Positions 46,201-49,117 of a stretch of DNA of 64,000 nucleotides are shown piece by piece (positions within the stretch are counted from its first letter, which is position 1; each line of letters opens with the position of its first letter). A model generated the notes under the pieces. It worked only from the letters and a program-made list of their open reading frames with translations. It was not told the DNA's origin and did no database searches. Source of the DNA: Symsagittifera roscoffensis (lineage: Eukaryota > Xenacoelomorpha > Acoela > Convolutidae); NCBI RefSeq assembly GCF_963678635.1, contig NC_087068.1, forward strand, positions 39,517,649 to 39,581,648, written 5' to 3'. The position numbers and the translations under genes are program-made.

Positions 46201-48129
46201 GAAGAAAGCTATTTCTTTCATACAACAGTCAATAATAATTTTTTAAATAGTCGATGAACTTAGTTCAGCCGCTTATATAGATCATGATTTTTTCCGTCTC
46301 TTTTAAGGAAATGTCTTAAATTTTTTCATGCTCAAACGTCCTTTTTTGCTGTTTAAGTTTTGATTTTTTTAAAGTTCAGTTCATTTTTTTGTTACAAGTA
46401 AGGCAAACTCCAATATTAAATAGCAAAAGTGCAAAGTTCTGGAAAAGATCGACTTCTATTTTTGAAAATGGATTTGAGTTATCAAATGCTCCAGCTAAAA
46501 AAAAAACAAAATTACCTAGTTATCCATTTTTTTCAAATTGGGTTAATTTTATCAAAAACGTGTAAATCATAAATTGTTCTAGAAATTCTAAGAACTACTA
46601 AAACCATCTATTTTTTTCTTCGAGAATCGAAAATTGGGATTTTCTCAAAAAGCAAGTCCGTTTTTTTTTGCGTTCATTGACTCTTTTCCAACTGACTGTT
46701 GGCTATGCTCAGATTTTTGTTATATTTTGGGCAACTATGCACAATTTGGTTTTTTTATTTTGCAACTTTTCACAGCAAAACTTTGTTCATATTGGAGCTC
46801 CCGTTTGCCATTTTCTTGTTTGTCTTTCTTGCTATATTTGGGCATGATTTCTATAGTGTTTGCAAAGTTCACCTCTGTGTGAAAGTTGAGTCGTATAAAA
46901 TAGTAATAAGAAAAATTAGCTTAATTTTAATTCGTAACAGAAATTAATCTGAAGAAAAATCACCCCAAGCATTAGATATTCTCACTTTCTTCGAAAGTCG
47001 GAACTTCGATAAGTTCGGTTTCCCTTTTAATAATTTTGAATTTTCACCATTGAAATTTTTTAAACTAATGTTAAGGCAAAAAAAGTCTTTTTTTTTCAGG
47101 AAAGATGATTGAAATTTTTCACGCTCAAATTTGATTTTTTCGTGGTTTAAATTGCGACTTTTGAAAGTTTAATTCAAAATGATCTGCTAAAAGAAAGCAC
47201 ATTCTACTCTCTAGTATTCAAAAGTTTCAATGGCGCAAAAGAAATTTCATTTTTTGAATTGTTATACTGAAATCATTGTGGTCTAAACATACTGTGCTAG
47301 TTTCATAGCTATGTGACATCTTAATTGTTCAGAATCATGCGGAATAATTATGCTTGGGGAGTTTTTTTCATTTAGTTATTTTTCGGCGATCGAATTTTTT
47401 TCAAACAAAATTTTTTAATATCCCATTAAAAATATCGATTCATGGACTTCCATTAACCAAAATGTTTTTAATATCCCAGTAAAGATATCGATTCCTGGAC
47501 TTCAATAATGAAAAATATTTTTCTTTCGATTAGTTTTTTGTGTTAAGTTATGGTGGTAGTGCACTATGAAAATGAGTTGAGGTAAGCGTAAAGGTATTGA
47601 ATTATTTTCGAACTGTTCAAATTTTCACACGTGTTCGATGATGTCCAAAATGTATGGTTTGTAATGTTATCTTTAGCAACAGCTATTCGAGTTCCATGCA
47701 TTTGGTAACTCATAATGATCACCCAGACCAAAAGCAAACAAAATTATCTTTTTTTTTTCGAAATTGTATAGAACAATTTTCACTTGATCAATAGGCTGCG
47801 TGCTATTTATACATCGTGTTTGACTATATTAAGCCTTCTGTTGTGTTTTGCCGTTTTTGATCGAAGTTGATGGCTCAAGTGATCTTTTGTTATCCTTAGC
47901 GTGGTGTCGCTGGACTTCACTGTGTTCGCTTTCTCCAATGGGATCCTGCGCAAACCACTGGGAGTCAGTCTAAACAGGGAAGCACAGGAGTTCTATAATG
48001 TTATTTTCCGAGTGTGCGACGGACAAAACAATTGTTGTGATCAGACTGTACATATCAGAGTGACTGACGAGAATGACAACGGACAGAGTGATGGGGGAGT
48101 ATCTATTGTGGATGTGTTTTACTTGGAAG
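1003..48129 (+). CDS. Large cadherin-repeat protein gene, 16 exons in window, partial at both ends
   Basis: Joining the sixteen exons listed below gives about 1,727 codons with no stop, and every junction agrees in phase. The product is an extracellular array of cadherin repeats (calcium-dependent adhesion or recognition). Linker motifs seen in order: LDKDDTAPE, DINDHAP, NVNDEAP, ESANLNSPEF (degenerate), NLQDTPP, DVNDEIP, DVNDQKP, NADDEPP, DINDHVP, DVDDNEP, DWNNHEP, NTNNKCP, DENDNGQ, so roughly thirteen repeats. Several linkers have lost acidic residues, so calcium binding is probably uneven. No signal peptide, transmembrane segment, EGF or laminin-G module is in the window; these should lie outside it. 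Introns range from about 150 bp to 21 kb, the longest carrying LTR element copy 1. The subfamily (Fat, Dachsous or other) cannot be decided. Confidence 0.85.
1569..1770 (-). repeat. hAT-like MITE remnant
   Basis: It starts with a terminus-like CAGGAGCGGATCTAGGAT and is followed by a G run. The reverse complement matches the segments at 27640-27890 and 32555-32790, which share the GGAGCGCGC block and the ATCCTAGATCC end. Termini of the form CAGGGGCGGATC are typical of hAT-superfamily non-autonomous elements. Boundaries are approximate. Confidence 0.45.
1916..1960. repeat. Three exact 15-bp tandem units
   Basis: The unit ACTGGGACGTTGTAG occurs three times without interruption just before the non-LTR remnant. 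This is seen directly. Confidence 0.95.
1960..3420 (+). pseudogene. Decayed CR1/L2-like non-LTR retrotransposon, reverse transcriptase part
   Basis: Fragments in all three + frames align in the order of a non-LTR reverse transcriptase. First comes a KSMEPNNLHPRIL block (about 2045-2090). Next is SLRPVSRTSICCKVLEKII (about 2224-2280), then VDVIYIDFQKAFVSVAHRRLL (2415-2475), then SGVLQGSVLGPLLFVTYIN (about 2594-2650) and a DADD catalytic box (about 2688-2700). A C-terminal segment with QQRATRLI and MIEVYKILN follows (about 3080-3215). The catalytic box is close to the normal form, but frameshifts and stops are frequent, so the copy is dead. It is 5'-truncated, as such elements usually are. Confidence 0.8.
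3775..3966 (+). CDS. Cadherin gene exon 2
   Basis: The acceptor is TTAG at 3774 and the donor is GTAAGT at 3967. The exon enters and leaves in phase 1. It encodes YEVTVSIVVLDKDDTAPEI, the end of one repeat with a calcium linker, and the first strands of the next (LQILELTITDRDALPDMETRRWAISL). Confidence 0.85.
3967..6035. other. Intron 2, left part, up to LTR element copy 1
   Basis: No gene is seen. There is a short imperfect direct repeat around 4049-4105 (ATTATGGTTTGAGATA twice). The rest is AT-rich sequence with poly-T tracts and no recognised element. Confidence 0.6.
6236..6241 (-). promoter_or_regulatory. Candidate polyadenylation signal in the LTR
   Basis: AATAAA is read on the minus strand near the middle of the LTR, where the R/U5 poly(A) signal of an LTR element is expected. 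It is present in all three LTRs in the window (also 24715-24720). Confidence 0.5.
6303..6330. promoter_or_regulatory. Perfect 28-nt palindrome in the LTR
   Basis: Arms GTGCTGAAATTAC and GTAATTTCAGCAC are separated by AA. The palindrome is unchanged in all three LTRs (also 24782-24809 and 48975-49002), including copy 2 whose LTR differs elsewhere. A role in RNA folding or protein binding is inference. Confidence 0.8.
7216..7410 (-). CDS. Possible small basic ORF (ORF7), copy 1
   Basis: A Lys/Arg-rich frame of about 60 residues ends HITGPLTKTA and then a UGA. Copy 2 has the same frame, reading through the equivalent codon as Cys and running to 76 residues. There is no AUG at its head; the frame opens after a stop, so it would need a spliced leader or a non-AUG start. 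The two copies differ by two compensating one-base indels that restore the frame, which weakly favours coding. The function is unknown, and it may be chance. Confidence 0.25.
8005..8049 (-). promoter_or_regulatory. Candidate 45-nt intron just after the ORF6 stop
   Basis: On the minus strand the ORF6 stop TAA is followed by CAG and the donor GTAAGTATG. Then come a TACTAAC branch-point match and TTAG at 8005-8006. A second acceptor (TTTTTAG) lies at about 7964. Copy 2 keeps the donor, a branch-like TAACTAAC and the acceptor in a 43-nt version (50669-50711). Splicing is inferred from motifs only. Confidence 0.5.
8053..9858 (-). CDS. ORF6, 601-residue protein of unknown function, copy 1
   Basis: I do not recognise this protein. 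Residues 1 to about 200 are low-complexity Pro/Ser/Thr/Asn-rich, with runs such as PPTPTPSSNYTESL. Residues about 200-601 look folded, rich in Tyr, Phe and His, with few Cys and no signal peptide or membrane segment. It starts 6 nt after the env stop; in copy 2 the two genes overlap by ATGA. The copy 2 protein (602 residues) is colinear and nearly identical, and neither copy has a break, although gag and pol are broken in both. That suggests selection or recent origin. It could be a virion or nuclear accessory protein, but nothing in the sequence decides this. Confidence 0.85.
   Translation of the reverse strand: MSRQLGSLHRSNSHPTNLTSPIQIIPLFAFPPPDFPSSNVTSGMNSDTNSHISVLYSTSQLNNPNIETPDEFADSEPSPSNNFHNSSKFSQPPSQPILSNNPDPINSTPSYASQVTPTYSSFHSDQSSNSPDTPRISPELDNFITLQQQPYHLHTPTINQISSTIDSSNPPTPTPSSNYTESLAPSSTSTESSLNTNRAYRTFKRKFPNHPFPAKPGTAREYINHPKHTNTKEFLAITLPSFPQYTLNTPHDTSETRSFVDEYVLMPTLSWTSYYYFTNPLCLPLSSTHVDIERNKDMLYRLTTPLTARQFTYVGYKKSLKTHTAPRANEYTLEYYDHNIIRANQDQFLDDDRFANPQITEKFFITTPYVFTLNIFDRKFDHIISEALTDTQAYESFKERFQIFSLTFYFLAPHERDLHCSHDIMLRTKQTHTYSYYRFIQNHFDLHTPSRQPHHRFQFINSKYTSPFSLNFTYCIKDTNLHGILRNYDPITQMYIFCPITKTFNAEESRPFLIPHEFVQPIEIPILEFIHNTKFNHKLYNLIQNTPYEFAVGTEELTTIKALQLLWPLLQTKNIIRILAKLLTTSDLNHDIFPHGFFPDN
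9865..12474 (-). CDS. env: Env-like glycoprotein, copy 1 (869 residues)
   Basis: The hydrophobic N-terminus (residues 1-18) is a good signal peptide. A Cys-rich ectodomain of about 690 residues follows, with glycosylation sites such as NTT and NRS and an early Tyr-Asp-Cys at 38-40. A transmembrane segment lies near 706-726 and a second hydrophobic stretch at 744-757. The roughly 110-residue tail carries PTAP (794-797, nt 10084-10095) and a YEQI sorting-type motif (849-852). The layout is that of a retroelement envelope or fusion glycoprotein. The YDC start and size suggest the class III (gB-like) type known from some animal metaviruses and chuviruses, but this is inference at low confidence. 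The start overlaps the end of ORF5 by 13 nt. The frame is intact; the last residues differ from copy 2 through a one-base change in a T run. Confidence 0.8.
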   Translation of the reverse strand: MYILKILVFLQLLFLITSNQNINPSPRTGPQDLLVTHYDCEENEQKTLHKYAINQVSQCETEPQAIETTNVIATLYSKARATTVTGYKFTATFSEKKVHCSQVSNGNKNRLDHESFYQSNIERLLHLNPDDCKNELLRLNITQNKNSERKLVYFQVFSDSIHQSQLERHQGHIKLDDKYPYNGAHGRLTYDIHDKHWIPHIGINDPSKCKADTKNKGYQEIMFFDWKIQLEKIQLTRDLSDNTMIYQGIRLPCKNDQGYCDPTTRTQATIVWFPEDTCTTFQVARIHARMIKFHDKYFIQSIPYEQVNPSRKISTDFRNIHKIENKLTRFQIYQETELACKYRNPLHKTQYSEILVEYENGFDMTTGKIKIDPYATGKRQNEGTSYIPVKFQKSTGQPGGHLKPQDAHSTRLQELSLMNTTYFGNIHYDIHLDMKLDYTISRIFQEMSLSELETLHQLCELERTQILQSLALAVLKIPYAGYLLSGNRSNFLDYEGNILWFYTCTKKVSPLYVFEDKRCYKRIPNFYKNKVHFVDTLSRRTYFWDTAVPCGSENSHNVVQLNPDEDKYYLLTPYPTLMQSLKKFSPESIRAIARNPNIDLQSIGIYSKSDIQHHIRTQQFQELLTQMDTIQRQSIDQNLRKLAETAGFADIYTQDYSGYFKDIKDYIYLNGEKYRPQDTSPINIFSFVTLKNEILDFLGWPYYILEKLTILYAMFNFIGFLFSLLKGIYNTCAIHTQVNRQASVARILFAGFFGIFSTSINKILLDAQIKEYNTKIATRQNTYDEEHNNVDTTPTAPQLPPLPHNHPLSLVPRNFRNLAITHNPNFRPTTSQSPIQHIMTHQSQDDNTYEQIIEQPHTTAFQSQNNHFF
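12462..13592 (-). pseudogene. ORF5, Pro/Ser-rich protein gene between integrase and env, copy 1, one nonsense codon
   Basis: A minus-strand frame of about 376 codons is open except for one UGA at 13245-13247, where copy 2 has CGA (Arg). The N-terminal two thirds are rich in Ser, Thr, Pro and Gln. The C-terminal third is more ordered (RLDWNTF, HNWALNRLQYRQDIHDDIRDHN, LQLKFEITVKLNN). It ends YSGLSYTCIF with its stop inside env. There is no AUG near its head; the frame opens after UAA at 13593-13595, so expression probably needs splicing to an upstream start. Function unrecognised. Confidence 0.65.
13601..13789 (-). CDS. ORF4, 62-residue hydrophobic protein, copy 1
   Basis: This is a very small predicted membrane protein: a short basic N-terminus (MIRTIFSRTD), then two hydrophobic stretches at about 10-30 and 36-52 with CKCIKK between them. 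The start overlaps the ORF3 stop as ATGA, so coupled translation is plausible. Copy 2 keeps it as 60 residues (56272-56454). No family is recognised; a viroporin-like role is only a possibility. Confidence 0.6.
   Translation of the reverse strand: MIRTIFSRTDIFLLFVNFITFLSSLILTICKCIKKAILTFALATILLILFLEEYYNKHKLSH
13786..14016 (-). CDS. ORF3, 76-residue hydrophobic protein, copy 1
   Basis: It is Phe/Ile/Leu-rich, with one long or two adjacent membrane segments covering roughly residues 18-60 and a polar tail (KTLDYIHRYDSYNLSK). Copy 2 has the same length with few substitutions (56451-56681). A minus-strand CCACAGGTACG near 13815 could act as splice acceptor or donor and is conserved in copy 2. 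Function unknown. Confidence 0.6.
   Translation of the reverse strand: MLFYQTVTKIFINLKQFFTIFETFIIFLFDILESFLIILIIFCNIFLIFYTIFELFLQLSKTLDYIHRYDSYNLSK
14017..14599 (-). other. Spacer between ORF3 and integrase, copy 1
   Basis: No coding frame is seen. It contains a direct repeat read on the minus strand as TTAGCCTAAAGTACAAAAAT, present twice within about 14212-14262 and also kept as two degenerate copies in copy 2 (about 56873-56925). The TTAG ends could be splice acceptors for env-region mRNAs; this is inference. Confidence 0.45.
14600..16484 (-). pseudogene. pol: Integrase region of pol, copy 1, cut from RNase H by a frameshift
   Basis: Numbered from the AUG at 16117, the zinc-binding HHCC is His10, His17, Cys44, Cys47. 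The catalytic triad is Asp82 (FDTKGP), Asp142 (VTDNGTEF) and Glu178 (GLVEGMNRS), the last two exactly 35 residues apart. A GPY/F-type module (RKGPYQII) lies near residue 330, followed by a Lys-rich tail of about 100 residues and no chromodomain. It inserts the cDNA into the host chromosome. The frame is open upstream of the AUG to about 16484, where a run of nine T (versus TTTATTTT in copy 2) breaks it from RNase H. The catalytic residues are intact. Confidence 0.9.
16422..18317 (-). pseudogene. pol: Reverse transcriptase-RNase H region of pol, copy 1
   Basis: Numbered from 18059, RT motif A Asp82 is in TTADMNSAYNQ and the catalytic YLDD is at 145-148. RNase H acidic residues are Asp294 (MCDASNFG), Glu337 (LMRECTA), Asp364 (LFTDHKP) and Asp409 (LALPDTLSR). 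The connection RVKFLGHNI is typical of Ty3/gypsy RT. The frame is the same as gag and protease upstream but is preceded by an in-frame UAA at 18318. At the 3' end it runs out of frame after the T run at 16476-16484. The enzyme signature is complete, but this copy cannot make an intact polyprotein. Confidence 0.93.
18318..19421 (-). pseudogene. pro: Aspartic protease region, copy 1
   Basis: The open frame continues directly from gag after its UGA stop. It contains the retropepsin active site LIDSGAES (about 19120-19145) and a flap or C-terminal GIPFI. It then has about 200 residues of linker (SIKYLKNSNSDIISLHVYNN) leading to RT, unusually long for a protease-RT junction. It ends at a UAA (18318-18320) where copy 2 has UAU, so this is a private nonsense mutation of copy 1. 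Confidence 0.85.
19422..22819 (-). pseudogene. gag: Gag, copy 1, with one frameshift
   Basis: Two overlapping frames (22819-20690 and 20843-19422) together cover the gag seen whole in copy 2. The N-terminal 480 residues are Asn/Gln/Pro-rich with IQQQNP repeats. Next comes a capsid-like retrotransposon gag domain (WIHRRTALIQTTLDGAAQKW). The frame breaks at a run of four T (20777-20780; five in copy 2). Downstream is a CCHC zinc knuckle CNYCRRYGHSISEC, then about 180 residues rich in Asn, Arg, Ser and Tyr. It ends in a UGA at 19422, after which the same frame continues as protease. Gag builds the particle and binds genomic RNA. Confidence 0.9.
22794..23261 (-). CDS. ORF0, 155-residue basic protein upstream of gag, copy 1
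   Basis: It is rich in Lys/Arg, with basic clusters (KRQTLKRKIITKQRQITRKR and KRGKRRIKKQYKHK) separated by an acidic Ser stretch (SDSETTSNSS). Its last 26 nt overlap the gag start in another frame. Possible roles include RNA binding or nuclear import, or it may be an alternative gag leader, but no family is recognised. The copy 2 equivalent lies outside the window, so conservation cannot be tested here. Confidence 0.5.
   Translation of the reverse strand: MSFKNLGNKQTIVLHNCEIDNKKYDLVITPHTQTVGYIRTKRQTLKRKIITKQRQITRKRFSKNRNAFSESETNSLDELYKLKESIDKNCPLHDQLYFSDSETTSNSSKRGKRRIKKQYKHKPVHLYNWNQPIRHINNYILTVIERKNELNAHPR
23262..24494 (-). other. 5' leader of element copy 1
   Basis: There is no convincing coding frame in about 1.2 kb. 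Repeated short motifs stand out: CCTGGGTCT or CTTGGGTCT near 23348, 23580 and 23686; GGGTTGGA near 23370, 23481 and 23701; and a 26-bp block beginning GATCCAAGGATA present twice (about 23780 and 23840). Minus-strand GTAAGA and GTAAGT at about 23447-23460 are candidate splice donors. Such a leader would hold packaging and splicing signals; this is inference. Confidence 0.5.
24495..24512 (-). promoter_or_regulatory. Candidate primer-binding site, copy 1
   Basis: Two bases inside the 5' LTR (element orientation) the minus strand reads TGGTGCGACCATAAG. TGG is the expected complement of a tRNA CCA end. The + strand continues back to GTTCGAGAC, which looks like a T loop, but the spacing to CCA is one base short and the flanking stem does not pair. 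The tRNA identity is therefore not assigned. Confidence 0.55.
24515..24924 (-). repeat. LTR of copy 1, upstream (5') LTR in element orientation
   Basis: It is 410 bp and nearly identical to the LTR at 6036-6445. It is followed by ATAT, the second copy of the target duplication. As the 5' LTR it should hold the promoter of the element. Confidence 0.95.
24994..25258 (+). CDS. Cadherin gene exon 3
   Basis: The acceptor is ATTTTAG at 24993 and the donor is GTAAGC at 25259. The exon enters in phase 1 and leaves in phase 2. It encodes a repeat body (ATGNVNSLFRLSRQTIQPQG ... YSLTVELSDLANNRRSYDVIISVGDP) and starts the next repeat (EILHIAEEEPSGTL). It begins only 69 bp after the end of LTR element copy 1. 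Confidence 0.85.
25259..25871. other. Intron 3 with a dispersed repeat
   Basis: Positions about 25440-25830 belong to the dispersed intronic family B (GCAAACTCCACTATCGAAGA core at about 25589). Nothing else is recognised. Confidence 0.6.
25872..26215 (+). CDS. Cadherin gene exon 4
   Basis: The acceptor is TTTTAAG at 25871 and the donor is GTTAGT at 26216, a weaker donor supported by phase. The exon enters in phase 2 and leaves in phase 1. It encodes IYRVRVVTGGIE ... VFDLDVTPAVQSDFEIRVVVTA, the linker VDINDHAPIF and the start of the next repeat (SLYTATISEDR). Confidence 0.85.
26366..26625 (+). CDS. Cadherin gene exon 5
   Basis: The acceptor is TTTTAG at 26365 and the donor is GTAAGT at 26626. 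The exon enters in phase 1 and leaves in phase 0. It encodes ATDADRTSPNNEVYFII, then INEITGEIFPNGVDFEAT and the linker LNVNDEAPIF, a textbook cadherin repeat. Confidence 0.9.
26806..26977 (+). CDS. Cadherin gene exon 6
   Basis: The acceptor is TTTTAG at 26805 and the donor is GTGAGC at 26978. The exon enters in phase 0 and leaves in phase 1. It encodes SCLYEFTVGQTIGNGFQI then SVSAYDPDGNSITYSIESD, the first half of a repeat. Confidence 0.85.
26978..27356. other. Intron 6
   Basis: AT-rich sequence with no recognised gene or repeat. It ends TTTTCAG. Confidence 0.6.
27357..27607 (+). CDS. Cadherin gene exon 7
   Basis: The acceptor is TTTTCAG at 27356 and the donor is GTGAGA at 27608. The exon enters in phase 1 and leaves in phase 0. 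It encodes ILVRTDQPNSNGLYELTQEL ... QFRVVAQESVQASQG, a linker (ESANLNSPEF) without the usual DxND, then FSVNENSAIGTFVGN of the next repeat. Confidence 0.85.
27640..27890. repeat. hAT-like MITE remnant in intron 7
   Basis: It shares GGGAGCGCGCC, a C run and GCCTAGATCCCCCCTGAG with the segment at 32555-32790 and, inverted, with 1569-1770. The end resembles the reverse complement of a hAT terminus. It is degenerate and the boundaries are approximate. Confidence 0.45.
28057..28381 (+). CDS. Cadherin gene exon 8
   Basis: The acceptor is ATTTTAG at 28056 and the donor is GTATGT at 28382. The exon enters in phase 0 and leaves in phase 1. It encodes LNAQDRDIGQSGRINFLAQ and ends with a divergent linker NNLQDTPPLFF. 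Three Cys lie between HCFF and KVCVTV, unusual for a classical repeat. Confidence 0.85.
28543..30186. repeat. Tandem duplication, unit 1 (1,644 bp)
   Basis: It starts AATTTCAATAGCACGGG and ends GCTAAATACATCCC. Unit 2 repeats it with only one substitution (C to A in AATTCGCCGG, near 28933) and one extra T that I could find. It includes an inverted piece of the fold-back family (about 28996-29345) and a forward piece (about 29847-30186). Confidence 0.95.
30187..30240. repeat. 54-bp spacer between duplication units
   Basis: The second half (GACCATTTTTAAAGTTGAAT and on) repeats a stretch inside the unit at about 29660. This suggests the duplication joint arose by template switching or microhomology. 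Confidence 0.7.
30241..31885. repeat. Tandem duplication, unit 2 (1,645 bp)
   Basis: Offset from unit 1 is 1,698 bp at the left end and 1,699 bp after the extra T near 31217. Near-identity implies a very recent event or an assembly duplicate. Confidence 0.95.
32287..33570. repeat. Fold-back element with long inverted arms
   Basis: The left end reads AACAAGACTGCTCGTATCAG and the right end reads its reverse complement. Inner arms at about 32863-32957 and 33045-33140 are also inverted repeats of each other (CCACCCCGAGCACAAAT, CGAAAGTCGGAACA). The arms flank a 90-bp centre. A hAT-like insert lies in the left arm (about 32440-32790). Single arms of the same family are spread through other introns. 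No transposase is seen, so it is non-autonomous. Confidence 0.75.
32440..32790. repeat. hAT-like MITE inside the fold-back element
   Basis: It ends ATCCTAGATCCGCCCCTG, the reverse complement of a CAGGGGCGGATC-type hAT terminus. It contains GGCGCCTTCGGCGCC and GGGGGAGCGCGCGCC blocks shared with 325-372, 1569-1770 and 27640-27890. The left boundary is uncertain. Confidence 0.5.
33771..33946 (+). CDS. Cadherin gene exon 9
   Basis: The acceptor is GTTTTAG at 33770 and the donor is GTAAGT at 33947. The exon enters in phase 1 and leaves in phase 0. It encodes LAYDLDDPDGVITYSL then FEIGSTTGELKGVNLNEVLG. Confidence 0.88.
33947..34687. other. Intron 9 with a GC-rich repeat block
   Basis: About 34015-34300 is clearly GC-richer than its surroundings and has two related halves (TGACTCAAAAAGCTCTGCGC and CGACCCAAAAACCTCTGTGC). 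It is probably a decayed non-autonomous repeat. A fold-back family fragment with CGAAAGTCGGAACA is at about 34545. Confidence 0.5.
34688..35740 (+). CDS. Cadherin gene exon 10, large exon with two to three repeats
   Basis: The acceptor is ATTTCAG at 34687 and the donor is GTTAAC at 35741, a weak donor confirmed by the phase 0 join to exon 11. At 1,053 bp it is the largest exon. It contains YVFNVPENITKGSLL, LDYDDASVRRHTFEVKCRD, VLDVNDEIPFF, EDASIGDVVGSVTAADDDGG, IYDVNDQKPVVV and the start of a further repeat (GFDAEDEDEDPAQSFTFSI). Three repeats in one exon contrasts with the fragmented exons around it. Confidence 0.9.
36076..36716 (+). CDS. Cadherin gene exon 11
   Basis: The acceptor is GTTTCAG at 36075 and the donor is GTAAGT at 36717. 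The exon enters in phase 0 and leaves in phase 2. It encodes VINADDEPPVFI, a full repeat (FQMNPETGEITLLRVVDREA), the linker VEDINDHVPYF and most of another repeat ending SQRLDRETLNFP. Confidence 0.92.
36916..37093 (+). CDS. Cadherin gene exon 12
   Basis: The acceptor is TTCAG at 36915 and the donor is GTATCC at 37094. The exon enters in phase 2 and leaves in phase 0. It encodes CTIKIQAVDGGGLSGNNTIT, the linker VQDVDDNEPHF and FAEIEESSESNTIIYGIE. Confidence 0.85.
38600..40500 (-). pseudogene. Decayed non-LTR retrotransposon (Jockey/CR1-like reverse transcriptase)
   Basis: Minus-strand fragments follow RT order. VYPSCLKTARVISIFKEGDN with NYTPISLVPLIGKIF lies at about 39705-39800. FGFGNKRSTADAIVETLEV is at about 39550-39620 and HLDLSKAFDTVDQN at about 39475-39520. 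VKYLGLILDQNDTFNQQI (about 38900-38960) and LVQPIYQNDVKVYGVANEIA (about 38755-38812) follow. It is broken by frameshifts and has no intact catalytic box that I could place. The region 40087-40180 is partly duplicated at about 40553-40640. Confidence 0.75.
39026..39256. repeat. Two tandem units of about 115 bp
   Basis: Unit 1 is 39026-39140 and unit 2 is 39141-39256. Both begin TCTTTAAATGTGTTTT and end near GAGTACTCCAAAAG. The repeat lies inside the non-LTR remnant, at the place where the RT thumb region is duplicated. Confidence 0.85.
41404..41819 (+). CDS. Cadherin gene exon 13
   Basis: The acceptor is TTTTCGAG at 41403 and the donor is GTAAGA at 41820. The exon enters in phase 0 and leaves in phase 2. 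It encodes VIDADTIAKNTEMNQARL, then LNPGEQLKVKVALLQDNFDR, a divergent linker IDWNNHEPVVSV and TVEAADDDLKEEGF. The linker has Asn for Asp, so this calcium site may be weakened. Confidence 0.85.
42250..42297 (+). CDS. Cadherin gene exon 14, 48-nt micro-exon
   Basis: The acceptor is TTTTCAG at 42249 and the donor is GTAAAT at 42298. In the only phase compatible with its neighbours it reads QRRIRRSASSNLKLY and is open. It is divisible by three and basic, so skipping it would keep the frame. It would sit between the ADDD start and the YSW strand of one repeat. Confidence 0.65.
42298..45504. other. Intron 14 with repeats
   Basis: It contains family B (about 43290-43560), two fold-back family arms in tandem (about 43560-43884 and 43885-44395), and a direct repeat of about 50 bp at 43073-43170 (TCTAACGTAAC, AGTGGTTTTACAAGGT). 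No gene is seen from 44400 to 45500. Confidence 0.6.
43560..44395 (+). repeat. Two fold-back family arms in tandem
   Basis: Both carry GGGACAATTAACGCGCGATA-type blocks and an end like CTTGATACGAG. The second starts TTCCGACTTTCG at about 43888, immediately after the first. Confidence 0.65.
45505..45867 (+). CDS. Cadherin gene exon 15
   Basis: The acceptor is GTTTCAG at 45504 and the donor is GTAAGC at 45868. The exon enters and leaves in phase 2. It encodes SDPRVRFEIKPDEVDPTRAQ, then ALDNEISTEQSFTLQACAED, a degenerate linker TLNTNNKCPVFQ and VTVPENRNAAVNLL. Extra Cys (QACAED, YGCVDI, NKCPVF) may form disulfides. Confidence 0.88.
45868..47899. other. Intron 15 with repeats
   Basis: It contains fold-back family ends near 45940 (ATCAGGGCAAAGCCCTGA), family B near 46290-46720 and again partly from 47080, and a direct repeat of about 60 bp at 47413-47511 (TTTTTAATATCCCA, ATATCGATTC). 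No gene is seen. Confidence 0.6.
47900..48129 (+). CDS. Cadherin gene exon 16, last in window
   Basis: The acceptor is CCTTAG at 47899 and the donor is GTGAGG at 48130. The exon enters in phase 2 and leaves in phase 1, so the gene continues beyond the window. It encodes FSNGILRKPLGVSLNREAQE then FRVCDGQNNCCDQTVHIRVT and the linker DENDNGQ. Confidence 0.85.
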
Positions 48130-48391
48130 GTGAGGATTTTTTTTTAAAATGACTCTTCAAACAAGTTTTGTTCAGCTGAGGAACTTTTTTTAGGTATAAA
48201 ATGAATGAAAAGGTTTGAGTTTTGACGCTAATTATTCCGTCTCAACACGAAAACTTTGTCAACGTTTTTTTTTGCGATCTGAAAACTGCCAGAAATTACT
48301 TAAAAGAGTTATCTCACAGCTGTTTTTCGGTCTATCTGAGTAAGTACATTTTGGCCTATCTCAATAAGAGCTCGGTTACATAGCTTGTCTT

Positions 48392-48707
48392 GTTGTTCCA
48401 ACTTTCGATACGAAAGTAACGGAATATTTGTGCTCGGGGTGGGTTTTTTCTTCAGACAAATTTGACTTTTTAACTAGCCATTTTTCACGCAACCTTTTTA
48501 TATCATTCGAAAGGGATTGTTGTGCTGAGCTCAAATTTGAAAAGATATTTCACCTGTGATCATTTTTCGTAGAGTTACAGGGGTTTAAAGGTTGCCGTTT
48601 TGGCCAATTCGGGACAATTAACGCGTTGTATATTTCGCGCTATTAACGCGTAAGCGGAGATTTAATCCGTCTTAGAAATCGTTCCAAATTGTTTAAAAGA
48701 AGCTTAT
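48392..48707 (+). repeat. Fold-back family arm cut by LTR element copy 2
   Basis: It begins TTCCAACTTTCGATACGAAA and follows the family through AATTAACGCG... to GAAGCTTAT, where the LTR starts. The other part of this arm should reappear to the right of copy 2, outside the window. Confidence 0.75.
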
Positions 48708-49117
48708 TGAGTTAGGACCGAAGTGTATAACTCATAGAGTAATTTCGGATAGGGTACACCGTCTGCTCGTCACGCTATCTTATTTTCGGCCGGATAGATT
48801 CGTGCAACTTCTTAGTCTAATACCAATCCTAATCTTACTCTTATACTATCTAGTCTCAGGTTGTTTAACTAGTCTCTGCTAGGCTCAATAGATCTAGGGT
48901 ATACTGGTTTATTGCGGTTGCTGAAGTCTTCTTGGAGAGTCAACTAATTTCTAAGTTAAATTCAAATCTCTCTGGTGCTGAAATTACAAGTAATTTCAGC
49001 ACTTACAAATAAGTGGATTGTTAGTTAGATGGATCATGATTGGTTAATATCAAATACTTTACATTGGTAAAATATCTAATTTATCCAATCATAAAATGTA
49101 GTTTAGATCAGGTTCCA
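48708..49117 (-). repeat. LTR of copy 2, downstream (3') LTR in element orientation
   Basis: It is 410 bp, TG...CA, with the same internal palindrome (48975-49002). Differences from copy 1 cluster at about 48925-48940 and are otherwise scattered. Confidence 0.93.
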
